Below, piece by piece: positions 53,201 through 62,912 of a stretch of DNA of 64,000 nucleotides. Under the pieces are notes generated by a model that was given only the letters and a program-made list of their open reading frames with translations, ran no database searches and was not told where the DNA came from. How positions within the stretch are numbered: position 1 is the first letter of the stretch; each line of letters opens with the position of its first letter. This DNA comes from Roseibacillus sp. (GTDB lineage: Bacteria; Verrucomicrobiota; Verrucomicrobiia; Verrucomicrobiales; Akkermansiaceae), in contig JAPKFB010000024.1 in assembly GCA_028821775.1 (NCBI GenBank), positions 1-64,000 on the forward strand. The letters run 5' to 3'. The position numbers and the translations under genes are program-made.

Positions 53201-55186
53201 ATGATGAGAGCGTGTTTGGTTTGGATATGTTGCGCGGCGGCCGGCTGGGCGGATCGGGCGGACCTTGGGAGCGAGGAGTTGGAGCGTTATTTTGATCAGC
53301 GGGTCGCTGAGTTGGAGGGGCCCTTGGATAGGGTCGAGGAAAATGATTGGCGTTCGCAGCAGGCCGCGAACCGGAAACGTCTTCTTGAAATGCTGGGCCT
53401 GAGTCCGCTGCCGGATCGAACTCCGCTGCAGCCGACGGTGACGGGGAAACTGGTGAGGGACGAGATCGTGGTGGAAAATCTGCACTTCCAGTCGTCGCCG
53501 GGACTCTATGTCACCGCGAACCTCTACCTCCCGAAAAAGCGGGAGGGGAAAATCCCAGCCATCCTCTACCTGTGTGGTCACGGAGGCGTAAAAATTGATG
53601 GCGTGCCCCATGGCAACAAAGTGCACTATCAGCATCACGGAATCTGGTTTGCGCGCAACGGCTATGCCTGCCTTGTCATCGACACGCTGCAGCTGGGTGA
53701 GATCGAGGGTGTTCATCACGGAACCTACAATCACGGTCGCTGGTGGTGGCACGCCCGGGGCTACACCCCGGCCGGAGTGGAGGCGTGGAACTGCATGCGG
53801 GCACTCGACTACCTCGAGACTCGCGCCGAAGTGGATGCCACCCGGATCGGGGTGACCGGTCGGAGTGGGGGCGGAGCCTACAGCTGGTGGATTGCAGCGA
53901 TTGACGATCGGATCATGGCGGCGGTGCCGGTGGCTGGAATTACCTCCCTGCGCAATCACGTGGTCGATGGTTGCGTGGAGGGGCACTGCGATTGCATGTA
54001 TCACCTCAATACCTACCGGTGGGACTTTGAGCAGATCGCATCCCTGATCGCCCCCCGGCCCCTGTTGATATCGAATACGGACAAGGATTCGATCTTCCCG
54101 CTGGATGGTGTCTACCAGGTCTACCGATCGGTGCGGCGCATCTACGAGCTCGCGGAGGCCGCCGGAAATCTTGGCCTGAACATTGAGGAGGGGCCCCACA
54201 AGGATACCCAGCCCCTGCGGACCTCCGCGTTTCACTGGATGAATCGTCACCTGAAGGGAACCACGCCTTCGGACACCTTTGCAATGGCGGCGGTGAAACT
54301 TTTCGAGCCCGCGGAACTCAAGGTCTTCGGCAAACTTCCTGCGGATGAGATCAACACCACGATCGATGAAGTCTTTGTTTCGAAGGTCGCAGAGGCGATC
54401 CTGCCCAAAGAGGCATCCGCCTGGCAGCGGCAGAAAGAGAAATGGATGGCCGCCTTGCGCGAGCAGAGCTTTCGGGGATGGCCTACGGTCAAGACCGAGC
54501 GCAGCGCCAAGCAGCTCGCCGACGGGGTGGTGGGGACGGTTCATACCAGGAGAATGAGCTATCAATCGGAGGATGAAGTGACGTGTTCGATCACCCTCCT
54601 GCACGCCGCGGGAACGAGGTTGCAGGAACTTACTGAAGTCGACCTGCGGATCATCGAGGGACCTTTGCCGGGTGATCTGGAGGAGCCCCGGAAACCAGGG
54701 CACGCTCTCGTCTATCTGCAGCCGCGTGGTTTTGGAGCACCTCGTTGGAAGGCCTGGGAGGACGAGCGAAAATCCGTCCAGATCCGGAGACGCTTTGCCT
54801 TGATCGGGCAGACCCTTGATGGCATGCGCGTGCATGATATTCGGACCGGAATCGAAGTTCTGCAGGGGATCGTGAACGCGGAGGCGGTGATTGCGGTGGA
54901 GGCGCAGGGATCGGCGGCAGGGAACACGCTCTACGCGTCCCTCTTTCTGGAGAAGCCCGTCGAGAGCCTCAGCTTGCGCGAATTGGCGACCTCTCATCGG
55001 AAGGGGCCGATTTATCTCAATGTTCTCAAGTTCATGGATCTCCCGCAAGCGGTGGCGATGGCTGCGGAGCGCAGCGCCCTTACGATCGAAGGAAACCAAG
55101 AACGCTGGGAATTCCCGAAATTGGTGGCGAAGAGATTTGGTTGGGCAGAGAAGCAATTGGTGATCAAAAATGCCGTGCGGAAGTAA
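53201..55186 (+). CDS. Exported alpha/beta-hydrolase, acetylxylan-esterase-like
   Basis: 661 residues. A signal peptide (about 1-17, ending GWA) directs export. The alpha/beta-hydrolase domain has the nucleophile motif GRSGGG with Ser222, an oxyanion region CGHGG, RPLLISNTDKDSIFPLDGVYQVY with a likely Asp, and a later His (EEGPHKD). The pattern fits the large secreted esterase group of Planctomycetes and Verrucomicrobia related to acetylxylan esterases and glucuronoyl esterases. The substrate is probably a polysaccharide ester. A C-terminal part of about 280 residues has no clear domain. Start ATG 53201; the ATG at 53204 is equally possible. Confidence 0.82.
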   Translation: MMRACLVWICCAAAGWADRADLGSEELERYFDQRVAELEGPLDRVEENDWRSQQAANRKRLLEMLGLSPLPDRTPLQPTVTGKLVRDEIVVENLHFQSSPGLYVTANLYLPKKREGKIPAILYLCGHGGVKIDGVPHGNKVHYQHHGIWFARNGYACLVIDTLQLGEIEGVHHGTYNHGRWWWHARGYTPAGVEAWNCMRALDYLETRAEVDATRIGVTGRSGGGAYSWWIAAIDDRIMAAVPVAGITSLRNHVVDGCVEGHCDCMYHLNTYRWDFEQIASLIAPRPLLISNTDKDSIFPLDGVYQVYRSVRRIYELAEAAGNLGLNIEEGPHKDTQPLRTSAFHWMNRHLKGTTPSDTFAMAAVKLFEPAELKVFGKLPADEINTTIDEVFVSKVAEAILPKEASAWQRQKEKWMAALREQSFRGWPTVKTERSAKQLADGVVGTVHTRRMSYQSEDEVTCSITLLHAAGTRLQELTEVDLRIIEGPLPGDLEEPRKPGHALVYLQPRGFGAPRWKAWEDERKSVQIRRRFALIGQTLDGMRVHDIRTGIEVLQGIVNAEAVIAVEAQGSAAGNTLYASLFLEKPVESLSLRELATSHRKGPIYLNVLKFMDLPQAVAMAAERSALTIEGNQERWEFPKLVAKRFGWAEKQLVIKNAVRK

Positions 55187-55200
55187 TCGAGAGAAACGTG

Positions 55201-55460
55201 ATGACCGACTCCGTAAAACCATTCCCGACGGCTACCACAGCGTCACTCCCTATCTCGTCATCGACGGCGCAGCGGAGGCCATCGAGTTTTACAAGAAGGC
55301 CCTGGGGGTGGGCGAGGTCATGTGCATGCCCGGACCGGGAGGGCAAATCGGCCATGCCGAGCTTCAAATTGGTGATTCGCGGATCATGCTGGCAGATGAG
55401 CATCCCGAGATGGGAGTGAAGGGTCCGGGTGCCTATGGAGGTTTACCGGTGATGTTCCAC
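55201..55460 (+). pseudogene. Broken VOC-family (PhnB-like) protein gene
   Basis: The start MTDSVKP at 55201 and the rest of a VOC/glyoxalase fold (IPDGYHSVTPYLVIDGAAEAIEFYKKALG...GGQIGHAELQIGDSRIMLADEHPE) are in different frames, needing a one-base deletion near 55220. After about FHLYL (about 55460) the family sequence stops and a different Arg/Leu/Pro-rich sequence follows. So both ends are damaged. Products of this family are small metal-binding proteins of unknown role. Confidence 0.65.
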
Positions 55461-55558
55461 CTCTACCTGTTCCCGTCTCGCTGCGTCCTCGTCCGGCTCT
55501 GTGGGCTCGCCCATCGCCACCGACCGACGCCTTGCCAATCGAAAAAATTGCTCACGTC

Positions 55559-55592
55559 GCCACTCATCCGGGTTCTCGAAGACACCCTAGAA
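55559..55592 (+). repeat. Dispersed repeat, diverged copy D
   Basis: CCACTCAtCCGGgTTcTCGAAgacACCCTAgAA aligns with copy A read on the minus strand, including the CCACTCA flank. About four in five bases match. It lies 20 bases beyond the sufS stop. Confidence 0.5.
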
Positions 55593-55611
55593 ATTCCTGG
55601 CGGGGGCGCGG

Positions 55612-56835
55612 TTATCGTAGCATGCGAGCTCCCTTGGTGACGGCATCGGCCAGTCGTTGCACGTCCCCTTCGTCGTTGAAGCAAGCGAAGGAGGCGCGGA
55701 TGGTGCCCGTGATTCCGAAGCGGGCCATGAGCGGTTGGCAGCAGTGGTGGCCGGTCCGGACGGCCACCCCCATCTGATCGAGGAGCGTTCCTAGATCGTA
55801 GTGGTGGATGCCGTCGATGTTGAAGGAGAGGGCGCCGGCGCGATCGTGGGGGCCGTAGAGTTTCAGGCCCTCGATCGCGGAGAGCGCGGTGGCGGCGTGT
55901 TCAATGAGACTGGCTTCGTGGCTGTGCAGATCATCGAGTCCGATCTCGTTGAGGAAATCGAGGGCAGCTCCGAGAGCAAGGGCGCCTTCGATATTCGGAG
56001 TACCCGCTTCGTACTTGAAGGGGAGATCGTTGTAGGTCGTTCCCGCGTAGTCGACCTTTTTGATCATCTCCCCGCCGCCTCGCCATGGGGGGAGCGCTTC
56101 GAGGTGCTCGCGCTTTCCGTAGAGCACTCCGATGCCGGTGGGGGCATAGGCCTTGTGGCCGGAGAAGACATAAAAGTCGGCATCCAACTCCTGCACATCG
56201 ATGGAGAGATGGGGGACAGCCTGGGCTCCATCGATCAGGACAAGCGCGCCAGCTTCATGGGCCGATTGAATCAGGGGACGCACCGGCAAGACGGAGCCGA
56301 AGGCGTTGGAAATGTGGGTGAGGGCGATGAGGATGGGATTCTCATCGAGGTATCGGTGAAAGACATCGAGCTCGAGGGTGCCATCCTCGTGCACGGGAAG
56401 GACCTTGAGCTCGGCCCCGGTTCGTTCGCAGAGCATCTGCCACGGGACCGTGTTGGAGTGATGTTCCAGGTTTGAGATCACGATCGAGTCGCGCTTGCCG
56501 ATGCGTCCCGAGTATCCGAGGACGGAAGAGATCAGGTTGATGCCGTCGGTGGTGCCGCTGGTGAAGATGATCTCGTCAGGTGATCCGGCATTGAGATGAG
56601 TGGCGATCTTTTCGCGGGCCTTCTCGTGGGCAGCGGTGGCTTCCTGGGCGAGATAGTGCGTTCCGCGATGGATGTTAGAGTTGAGCTTCTCGTAGTAGTG
56701 TCGACTGACGTCGAGGACGGCCCTTGGCTTTTGCGAGGTGGCGGCGTTGTCGAGATAGACAAGAGGTAGCCCATGCACCTCTTGCTCAAGGATGGGAAAT
56801 TGAGCGCGCAGGGCGCTGACATCGTATCCGCTCAT
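55612..56835 (-). CDS. sufS: Cysteine desulfurase SufS
   Basis: 407 residues. This PLP enzyme takes sulfur from cysteine for Fe-S clusters. The PLP lysine is in SGHKAYAPTG (about residue 226), and the active Cys is in RTGHHCCQP (about 364), as in group II desulfurases. SNLEHHSN and DGAQAVPH are further PLP-site motifs. ATG 56835 begins MSGYDVSALRAQFPIL, the usual SufS start; the frame upstream of it is not conserved. SufE is encoded about 2.5 kb away on the same strand. Confidence 0.96.
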   Translation of the reverse strand: MSGYDVSALRAQFPILEQEVHGLPLVYLDNAATSQKPRAVLDVSRHYYEKLNSNIHRGTHYLAQEATAAHEKAREKIATHLNAGSPDEIIFTSGTTDGINLISSVLGYSGRIGKRDSIVISNLEHHSNTVPWQMLCERTGAELKVLPVHEDGTLELDVFHRYLDENPILIALTHISNAFGSVLPVRPLIQSAHEAGALVLIDGAQAVPHLSIDVQELDADFYVFSGHKAYAPTGIGVLYGKREHLEALPPWRGGGEMIKKVDYAGTTYNDLPFKYEAGTPNIEGALALGAALDFLNEIGLDDLHSHEASLIEHAATALSAIEGLKLYGPHDRAGALSFNIDGIHHYDLGTLLDQMGVAVRTGHHCCQPLMARFGITGTIRASFACFNDEGDVQRLADAVTKGARMLR

Positions 56836-57222
56836 GGACGGGGGAAGAGGTACCGCGGATGGGGGCAGATGCACGCAGAATCTTTGGGAGCATGTTCCGG
56901 AGTGAGTTCGAGGATCCGGGGCCACCGCGGGACCAGAGATTTCCTCCTGGTGGGGAAAAGTGCGGAGAGTCCGACTCTGAAGAACGGGGCCCCGGAAGGC
57001 GGTGGGCCCTTCTTTTGCAAGTCATGTTGCGCCTCGGTCGCAGCTCCAGTGCTCAGTTAGGAGTAATTTGACGGAGGAACCCTCGGAGGGAAAAGTGCCC
57101 GGTGCGTTCCCGAATTTTCGAAGGTTACCCACGCCACTGCCGTTCGGCGCCTTGTCAGGGCTCCATTCTCCTGCGCGCTGATTTCTCAGCTCAACTCTGA
57201 CAGAACCCCAGCACCCTGCGTG
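56836..57222. other. Intergenic region with dispersed repeat copy 2
   Basis: About 390 bases without a convincing gene. The stretch 57101-57212 is the second copy of the repeat at 27737-27848, ending 10 bases beyond the tamA stop. Confidence 0.6.
57101..57212 (+). repeat. Dispersed intergenic repeat, copy 2 of 2
   Basis: Aligns with 27737-27848 over about 110 bases with roughly 70% identity by eye. The best conserved parts are TGCGTTCCCGA, the CTTGTCAG block, CTCCTGCGCGC and the final ACAGAACCCCAG. Confidence 0.65.
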
Positions 57223-59211
57223 CTAGAAGGCAGATCCGATCGCAAAGTGGAAAGCTCCGTAGCGTTCGTTGCGCTCGGGATTGAGGGCGTGGCCGTATTC
57301 GAAGCGGACGGGGCCGATCGGGAGATCTAGACGAATCCCGAGTCCGACAGCGTATTTGATATCGCCGGTCAGGAGGGCGTAGTGATCACGACTGAGGGAG
57401 CCTGCATCGAAGAAGAGGACGCCGTTGAGGGGACCCGCAATGCTGTGAATATACTCGGCGTTGGCCACCCAGTAAGCTTCGCCGCCCTGAGGGACGCCAT
57501 TGACTGCCTCGGGACCGAGTTCGCGATCCGGGAAACTCCGCACGGAAGCTCCACCTCCTAGGAAGTAGCGCAGATTGACTGGGAGGTTGGCATCGGAGCC
57601 ATTGGGCACAACCACACCCGCTCGTGCGCCGAGCACCACCGCACTCTTGTCGAAGATTTGCTTGTGGTAGCTCACCTGTCCTTCTCCTCGCAGGAAGGAG
57701 ACGCCGCCTCCGCCCAGCGTGAGACCAAGCTCGGTGTTGAGCTTGGCGAAGAATCCGTCCTTGGGGAGGACAGGATTGCTCCGGGTATCATAAGTTTGGG
57801 AAAATCCGAGGACGTGGAGGAGATAAACGTCTGATCCCAATTCCTTCTGAGGGAGCCCATTGGTGTTGAGAGTGACGAGCGCGTTTTGAAATGAGCCCTT
57901 CATGATCCAGTGGTCGGTGACCGGCCACTCCAATTCCGCCTGGAGACCGGCCTCGGCCTGTTTGTATCCCGGATAGGATCGGGTGGTGAGGTGAGCGGAG
58001 GATGTGAGGCGCAGGTCGTATCCGAGGAAGCGCGGTTCGGTGACGCTGACTTCGCCGAGGAGGCCGAGGCCAGACCACTCTGCGCGGGTCGAGAGATTCC
58101 AGAGATTGCCGAGGAGATTGCGGTTGAAGTAGCCAGCACCGATGATGGGGCCTTCAAAGCTGCCCACCCCGCCGTAGAAGTAGTAGCCTTCGGGTTTGGA
58201 TTCGGTGAGGTGGAGGGTGAGATCGATGAACGCGTCAGGGCGGGGCTCCTCATCCAGGTGCACACCGGCAAAGGCGCCGGTCCCGAGGAGTTTCCGCAGC
58301 TCGGCATTGATGGCGTCGCTATCGTAGTGGTCGCCTTGAAAGTCGCGAAAGCGGTCCTGAACGAGATGGGGGTTCACTTTTCCGGCTCCGGTGACCTTGA
58401 TTTCGCCCACGCGATAACGTGGTCTGGCCGTGAGGTCGAACTGGAGTTGGGTTCTGCCCTGGCGGTCGGTGGCGAAGGCCTTGGTGGTGGCAAAGTGGTG
58501 ACCACGTTTGCGATAGAACTGCTCAATCCTCGCCCGTGCATTGCGAATGTTTTTCGTGGTGGCCACCTGCCCGTTAAAATCCTCAAGCAGCCGGGTCTTG
58601 AGATTCGGGTGAACATCTTCGCTGCCTTTGAATTGAAAGGGAAGCAGGTGGTAGAGAGGGCCGGGCTTGGCCTCCAGGAAGATGTCCACCTCCGAACCTG
58701 CGTGTCGGGTGGTCTTTATGAGCCGGACGACCGCATCCCGGTAGCCCTTTGACTGGAGGAGGCGATTACAGTCCTCGACGGCTTCCTTGTTGTGTTCAAT
58801 GAGGAAGGGGGTCGCTTCGCCAAGTTCAAAGGTAGGTGCCTTGTGCGCGGAACGCACCTGTGCCTCGATGCTCTCGCGGAGTTCGGGATCGGCGCCAATG
58901 ATTTCGATTTTTCCAAGAGTGGAGCGGGGTCCTTCCACGACCGTGAGGAGGATTTGGTTTCCGCCGGGCAGACTCCAGTCGACGCTGGGTTGGGTGAAAC
59001 CATGTTGCACGAGGAGGCGATCCAACAGAAATGCGGCGTCGTCTGCTCGCGAAGAGGAAGCAGGACGCTCCTTGAGATGTTCCAGGCGGGCACTGATCAA
59101 ATTGATCGCCTCGCTTTCTGGAATCGAGCGCATCCCGCGGATCCGCACTTTCGCGCCCTGCGCCGGGAAGGCGAGGAGACACGCGAGAAAGACGATCGTG
59201 ATGCGCAGCAT
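57223..59211 (-). CDS. tamA: Omp85-family outer-membrane protein, TamA-like
   Basis: 662 residues. A signal peptide (about 1-19, ending AQGA) is followed by POTRA domains (about 20-290) and an Omp85 barrel (about 300-662). The barrel has RSFPDRELGPE, the lid-loop motif of the family, and ends with Phe (AIGSAF), the usual barrel terminus. The protein probably works with TamB, encoded seven bases upstream, to insert proteins or move lipids. BamA is the closest alternative, but length, POTRA number and the neighbour favour TamA. ATG 59211 begins the signal peptide; the frame before it lies in tamB. Confidence 0.88.
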   Translation of the reverse strand: MLRITIVFLACLLAFPAQGAKVRIRGMRSIPESEAINLISARLEHLKERPASSSRADDAAFLLDRLLVQHGFTQPSVDWSLPGGNQILLTVVEGPRSTLGKIEIIGADPELRESIEAQVRSAHKAPTFELGEATPFLIEHNKEAVEDCNRLLQSKGYRDAVVRLIKTTRHAGSEVDIFLEAKPGPLYHLLPFQFKGSEDVHPNLKTRLLEDFNGQVATTKNIRNARARIEQFYRKRGHHFATTKAFATDRQGRTQLQFDLTARPRYRVGEIKVTGAGKVNPHLVQDRFRDFQGDHYDSDAINAELRKLLGTGAFAGVHLDEEPRPDAFIDLTLHLTESKPEGYYFYGGVGSFEGPIIGAGYFNRNLLGNLWNLSTRAEWSGLGLLGEVSVTEPRFLGYDLRLTSSAHLTTRSYPGYKQAEAGLQAELEWPVTDHWIMKGSFQNALVTLNTNGLPQKELGSDVYLLHVLGFSQTYDTRSNPVLPKDGFFAKLNTELGLTLGGGGVSFLRGEGQVSYHKQIFDKSAVVLGARAGVVVPNGSDANLPVNLRYFLGGGASVRSFPDRELGPEAVNGVPQGGEAYWVANAEYIHSIAGPLNGVLFFDAGSLSRDHYALLTGDIKYAVGLGIRLDLPIGPVRFEYGHALNPERNERYGAFHFAIGSAF

Positions 59212-59218
59212 GAGGGGG

Positions 59219-62200
59219 TTAGCGGAAGCGGACGGAAAAGATAACCACCCCGCGGGTGTCGCCGGTCGCATCGACGGCCGCGGAGAGGAACCAGTTTTTC
59301 GCGACCTTCATGGTGGCGGAGTTGAGTTTTCGGCCGCTGAAGGGATCATTCTCTCCGACGTTCAGCTCCAATTCGTCGAGACCTGCGAGGGCGCGGTGGA
59401 AGAGGTTTTTCTTGCCTAGTTTCTGGAACTTGTCCTTGAGCCAGTTGATGGCGAGTTGTGCGCCCTTCATGGCGGCCGCGTCCTTGTCAAGGGCCTCGAG
59501 ATTTTCGGTGGTGGTCCCGGTTGCGAGAAGAGTGAGGATTTCGCTTTCCGGCAGCGGGGGATCGGAGAAGAGATTGTATTGAGGGCTGTTGGCGGTGCCA
59601 AAGATGTTCAACTTGATGTTGTAGCGATCAATCGTGGCGGCTCCTCGCAAGTCGAGCTCGGGGTCGTAGGGGGCGTGGGGGCGCAGGGTGACGACGCTCT
59701 GACGGAGGTTGAGTTTGCCAGCCAGTGGGAGGCGGGCCCAGGCGTCCTGAATGGTGACCGTTCCGGATGGTCGCGGATGGGCGAGGGTGCCACCGATCCG
59801 GGCGTGGGCGTTGACTTTTCCGGTGGCGAAGTTGCCTCCGCGAATGAGAATGGGGTCCTGGGTGCGAATGGTGAGGTCGAGAGTCCAGCGGCCAAAAGCT
59901 TCCGGGATGTCGTCACTGACCTTGACCGCGTTCTCCTGGTCGATTTGCGGCAGTCGGGGCTTGGGCACATTGGCGGTCGGGACCCCGATCGGAATCATCT
60001 CGATGTCCTTGTAGAAGAGGCTTTCGACGAACTGCACCTCGCCCGTGATGCGCGCCGCGCTGAAGGGGCCGTCGAGCTTGAGCTGAGCATTGTTGCGCAG
60101 GATGACGTTGTCGTCCCGCCAAGCGAGGAGGTGATCGGCTTGGAGGCGAATCGCAAACTCCGGCTCGGTTTTTCCTATTGCGATGGATCCCGCGAGGTTG
60201 ATCTTTCCGCCCGCACAATTGATCTCGGTGGTCGGGTCGATCACGATTTTAGAGTCCTCAAGGCGCAGCACGACCTTCGAATCGCGCACATCGCGATAGG
60301 GAGTGTCGGGGAGGGGGAAGCGATCGATCTTGATGGTTGCACCCCCGGTCAAGACGGGCTCTCCAACACTCCCGGTGAGATGGAGGTCAGCATTGAGGTG
60401 TCCTTCGGCATCGGCTAGGGCTGGAGCCAAGAGTTGGAGGCGGTGCAGGGCAAACTCTTGGAGATGAGCATTGGCCGTGATCTGGAGGGTCTGGAAGTGA
60501 TCGGGGTTCTCGAGGCAGGCTTTCAGTTCGAGGGGAAGGCTCGCGTCGAGGAGGACGATCCTGCCCTCGGGTTCGGTCATCGATCCTGTTGCGCTGAGCC
60601 GCTGATCTTTGGTCGCGAAGGTGAGAGTGGTGGCAAGGAGGGGGAGGTTTTTCGGGTCCGGCACGCGCACGTCGCTGACGGTGAATTGTCCATCAAGGGT
60701 CGGTGCGCCGGGAGTGCCTCCGAGAGTGAGGTCGTACTGGAGGGTGGCTCCCAGGCCCTCGGGAAGCGCGAGGGGAAGCAGCTTGCCGATGCGGGCAAGC
60801 TTGAGATCGGTGCCTTCGAGTTTGAGATTGAGAGCGTCGTTTTGCGCAAGGTACTTCTCTGCGGTGAGGGCATCGAGGGAGAGTGGTGCGTGGCCCTTCA
60901 GGGTCGTGACCGGTCCGCTCTCATCGTGAAAGCCCAGTTCGCTGATGGTGAGCGTATTGTTCGCCCACTTGGTGCTGCCCTTCAGCCCGAGGTCGCCGTT
61001 TCTGAGGGAAATGGAAGTGACATCGACCAGGTTCGGCCAATCGTAGGCGACCTCAAGGGTGATCTCGGTGAGGCTTTCCTGGGGGGCGGTGAGGGTGAGT
61101 TTTTTGAGTTGGAGAGAGCCCTTGTGAACGGGCTCATCGGCCAGAGATCCGTTCCCGTTCCAGGTGGCCATGATGGGCCCCCTGGGTTTCCAGAGTGGAT
61201 CGTCGTTCGGAATGAGCGGGAGGAGCCAGGAGGGATCGGGGAGGGTCGTTTCGAGATTCGCGGAGTAGATCCTGCTCTTGAGGTCGAAGTTGGTGGAGAG
61301 CTTCAATTGTTCCTCGGGGTGGGGATCGGCAAGCTCGACGACGGCCCCCAGGGCGTCGCCCTCGAGGGTGGCGTCGCCCTGGAGATCGGGGATGGAGTCA
61401 TCCTGGTAGGCGATGTCCGAGAAACGCCACCTCAAAGCAGAGTGCGAGACCCCACGTGCACCGCCCAGAGTGACGCTGCCTTGCAAGCCCAGCGCACCCT
61501 CGGGAAGGGAGGCGAGGTCCGGTAAGGGCTGACCGGCTGCGGGCAGGATGTGGTGCAGGGCGGTGCGCAGAGAGGGGGCCTTTAGATTCAGGGCGATGAC
61601 GAGGCCATCCATCCACTCCGTGAGATCGAGGGTGTCACCCCTCGGGCGGGGGGCAGAGGCTTCGAGATTGAGATCAGAGGAGAGGTTCGCTTTCAGGGTG
61701 AGCATCTCTCCGAGGGCACAGTCGGCCGCGACCTGGGCGAGTTTGCCTTGGGGCCATCGCAAGTCTTGCGCTTCCACGATGGCGGTCCCACTCCAAGCTT
61801 CCGGCTTCTGCAGCAGATTTTCGAAATCGACCGAGAGCTTGTCGATGGTGCCGGCAAGCTCCAAGTCGGGAAAGGAGGCCAGCTTGGAGAGGTCGAGGAC
61901 TTGATCCTTCAGGTTGATGCGAACATTGCCGGTATCGTCGGCGAAGAGCTGGAGTTCGGTCCCGAGGGCGCCGACCATGGCGTCGATGGAAAGCCTGCCT
62001 CCGATGGGGAAATCGATCGCGAGGGATTGCACGGCCAGTTCGGGGATGATCTGGGCGTGACTGAGCATGATCTGTTCGTCTTCCCAGGTCAGGACGAGGC
62101 TTTGCTCGCGGAGTCCTTCTACGCCGAGGGCATTGCTTTCAAGATTCTCGAGGGTGATCTTCGATGTCCCCGGCGTATGCTTGAGGGCTCCGAGGGTGAA

Positions 62201-62737
62201 GCGCAGGGGAAGATCCTCCTGCGGACCCTTGAGAGTGAGGTCGATCTCGGAGATGTCGATCTGGACGGGAAGAAAGAGAGGACGGTATTTGCGGAGAGCG
62301 TCTCCGAGGGCGCGATAGTCGGGAGGGGTTGAAGCCTCTTCCGTTTCTTCGGAGGGTTCCTCGAGTGAAGATTTGGCCACCACCACAATTTTGCGGATCA
62401 CGAGTGCGTCGATCTTCTTGCCGGGAAGATCCAGGATCCAATAGCTCACCCCAATTTCATCGAAGCTCAGCAATTCGATCTCACCAACTCCGGTGAAGTG
62501 TCCCTTGCGAAGAGTGAACCCTTTGTGAAGTGCGCCTTCGACCGCAAGCTTTCCCGCAAGGCCCCGTTCCGCCAGTTTTTCCTTGATTGTATGGGCGATG
62601 AACCATCGTGCGATCGGACCGTTGAGGGCAAGGCCAAGCGCGATCGAGAGTCCGCACAAAATCAAAAGGACACGCAACCAGCGCCGTTTTTTTCGGCGTG
62701 GTGGAGAGGTAGGCTTTTTGCCCTGCGATTTGGACAC
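59219..62737 (-). CDS. tamB: TamB-like translocation and assembly module protein
   Basis: 1172 residues. A basic start (KKPTSPPRRKKRRW) precedes one membrane helix (about 25-45), and a long periplasmic beta-rich part follows, ending in the TamB (DUF490) domain with NPQYNLFSDPPLPESEILTLLATGTT. TamB spans the periplasm from the inner membrane to the outer-membrane partner TamA, encoded directly downstream; AsmA-like proteins of this type are now linked to phospholipid transport. GTG 62737 is chosen as the start; upstream codons (to 62812) do not look like a protein start. Confidence 0.88.
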   Translation of the reverse strand: MSKSQGKKPTSPPRRKKRRWLRVLLILCGLSIALGLALNGPIARWFIAHTIKEKLAERGLAGKLAVEGALHKGFTLRKGHFTGVGEIELLSFDEIGVSYWILDLPGKKIDALVIRKIVVVAKSSLEEPSEETEEASTPPDYRALGDALRKYRPLFLPVQIDISEIDLTLKGPQEDLPLRFTLGALKHTPGTSKITLENLESNALGVEGLREQSLVLTWEDEQIMLSHAQIIPELAVQSLAIDFPIGGRLSIDAMVGALGTELQLFADDTGNVRINLKDQVLDLSKLASFPDLELAGTIDKLSVDFENLLQKPEAWSGTAIVEAQDLRWPQGKLAQVAADCALGEMLTLKANLSSDLNLEASAPRPRGDTLDLTEWMDGLVIALNLKAPSLRTALHHILPAAGQPLPDLASLPEGALGLQGSVTLGGARGVSHSALRWRFSDIAYQDDSIPDLQGDATLEGDALGAVVELADPHPEEQLKLSTNFDLKSRIYSANLETTLPDPSWLLPLIPNDDPLWKPRGPIMATWNGNGSLADEPVHKGSLQLKKLTLTAPQESLTEITLEVAYDWPNLVDVTSISLRNGDLGLKGSTKWANNTLTISELGFHDESGPVTTLKGHAPLSLDALTAEKYLAQNDALNLKLEGTDLKLARIGKLLPLALPEGLGATLQYDLTLGGTPGAPTLDGQFTVSDVRVPDPKNLPLLATTLTFATKDQRLSATGSMTEPEGRIVLLDASLPLELKACLENPDHFQTLQITANAHLQEFALHRLQLLAPALADAEGHLNADLHLTGSVGEPVLTGGATIKIDRFPLPDTPYRDVRDSKVVLRLEDSKIVIDPTTEINCAGGKINLAGSIAIGKTEPEFAIRLQADHLLAWRDDNVILRNNAQLKLDGPFSAARITGEVQFVESLFYKDIEMIPIGVPTANVPKPRLPQIDQENAVKVSDDIPEAFGRWTLDLTIRTQDPILIRGGNFATGKVNAHARIGGTLAHPRPSGTVTIQDAWARLPLAGKLNLRQSVVTLRPHAPYDPELDLRGAATIDRYNIKLNIFGTANSPQYNLFSDPPLPESEILTLLATGTTTENLEALDKDAAAMKGAQLAINWLKDKFQKLGKKNLFHRALAGLDELELNVGENDPFSGRKLNSATMKVAKNWFLSAAVDATGDTRGVVIFSVRFR

Positions 62738-62912
62738 GGTCGGAGTGGGTGAGCGCGGAACCTTGCGTCGGGCTAGATCGTCTTGTTCGCGCGCGTCCCG
62801 ATACCTAAGCAAAGGAACCCGTTCCGTTCAAGCATTGCAGTGCTTGGATCTCTACCCTAAACATTGAGGGATTCTGATGGTCGAAGTATCTGCTACTTTG
62901 GGTCTCGCGTGC

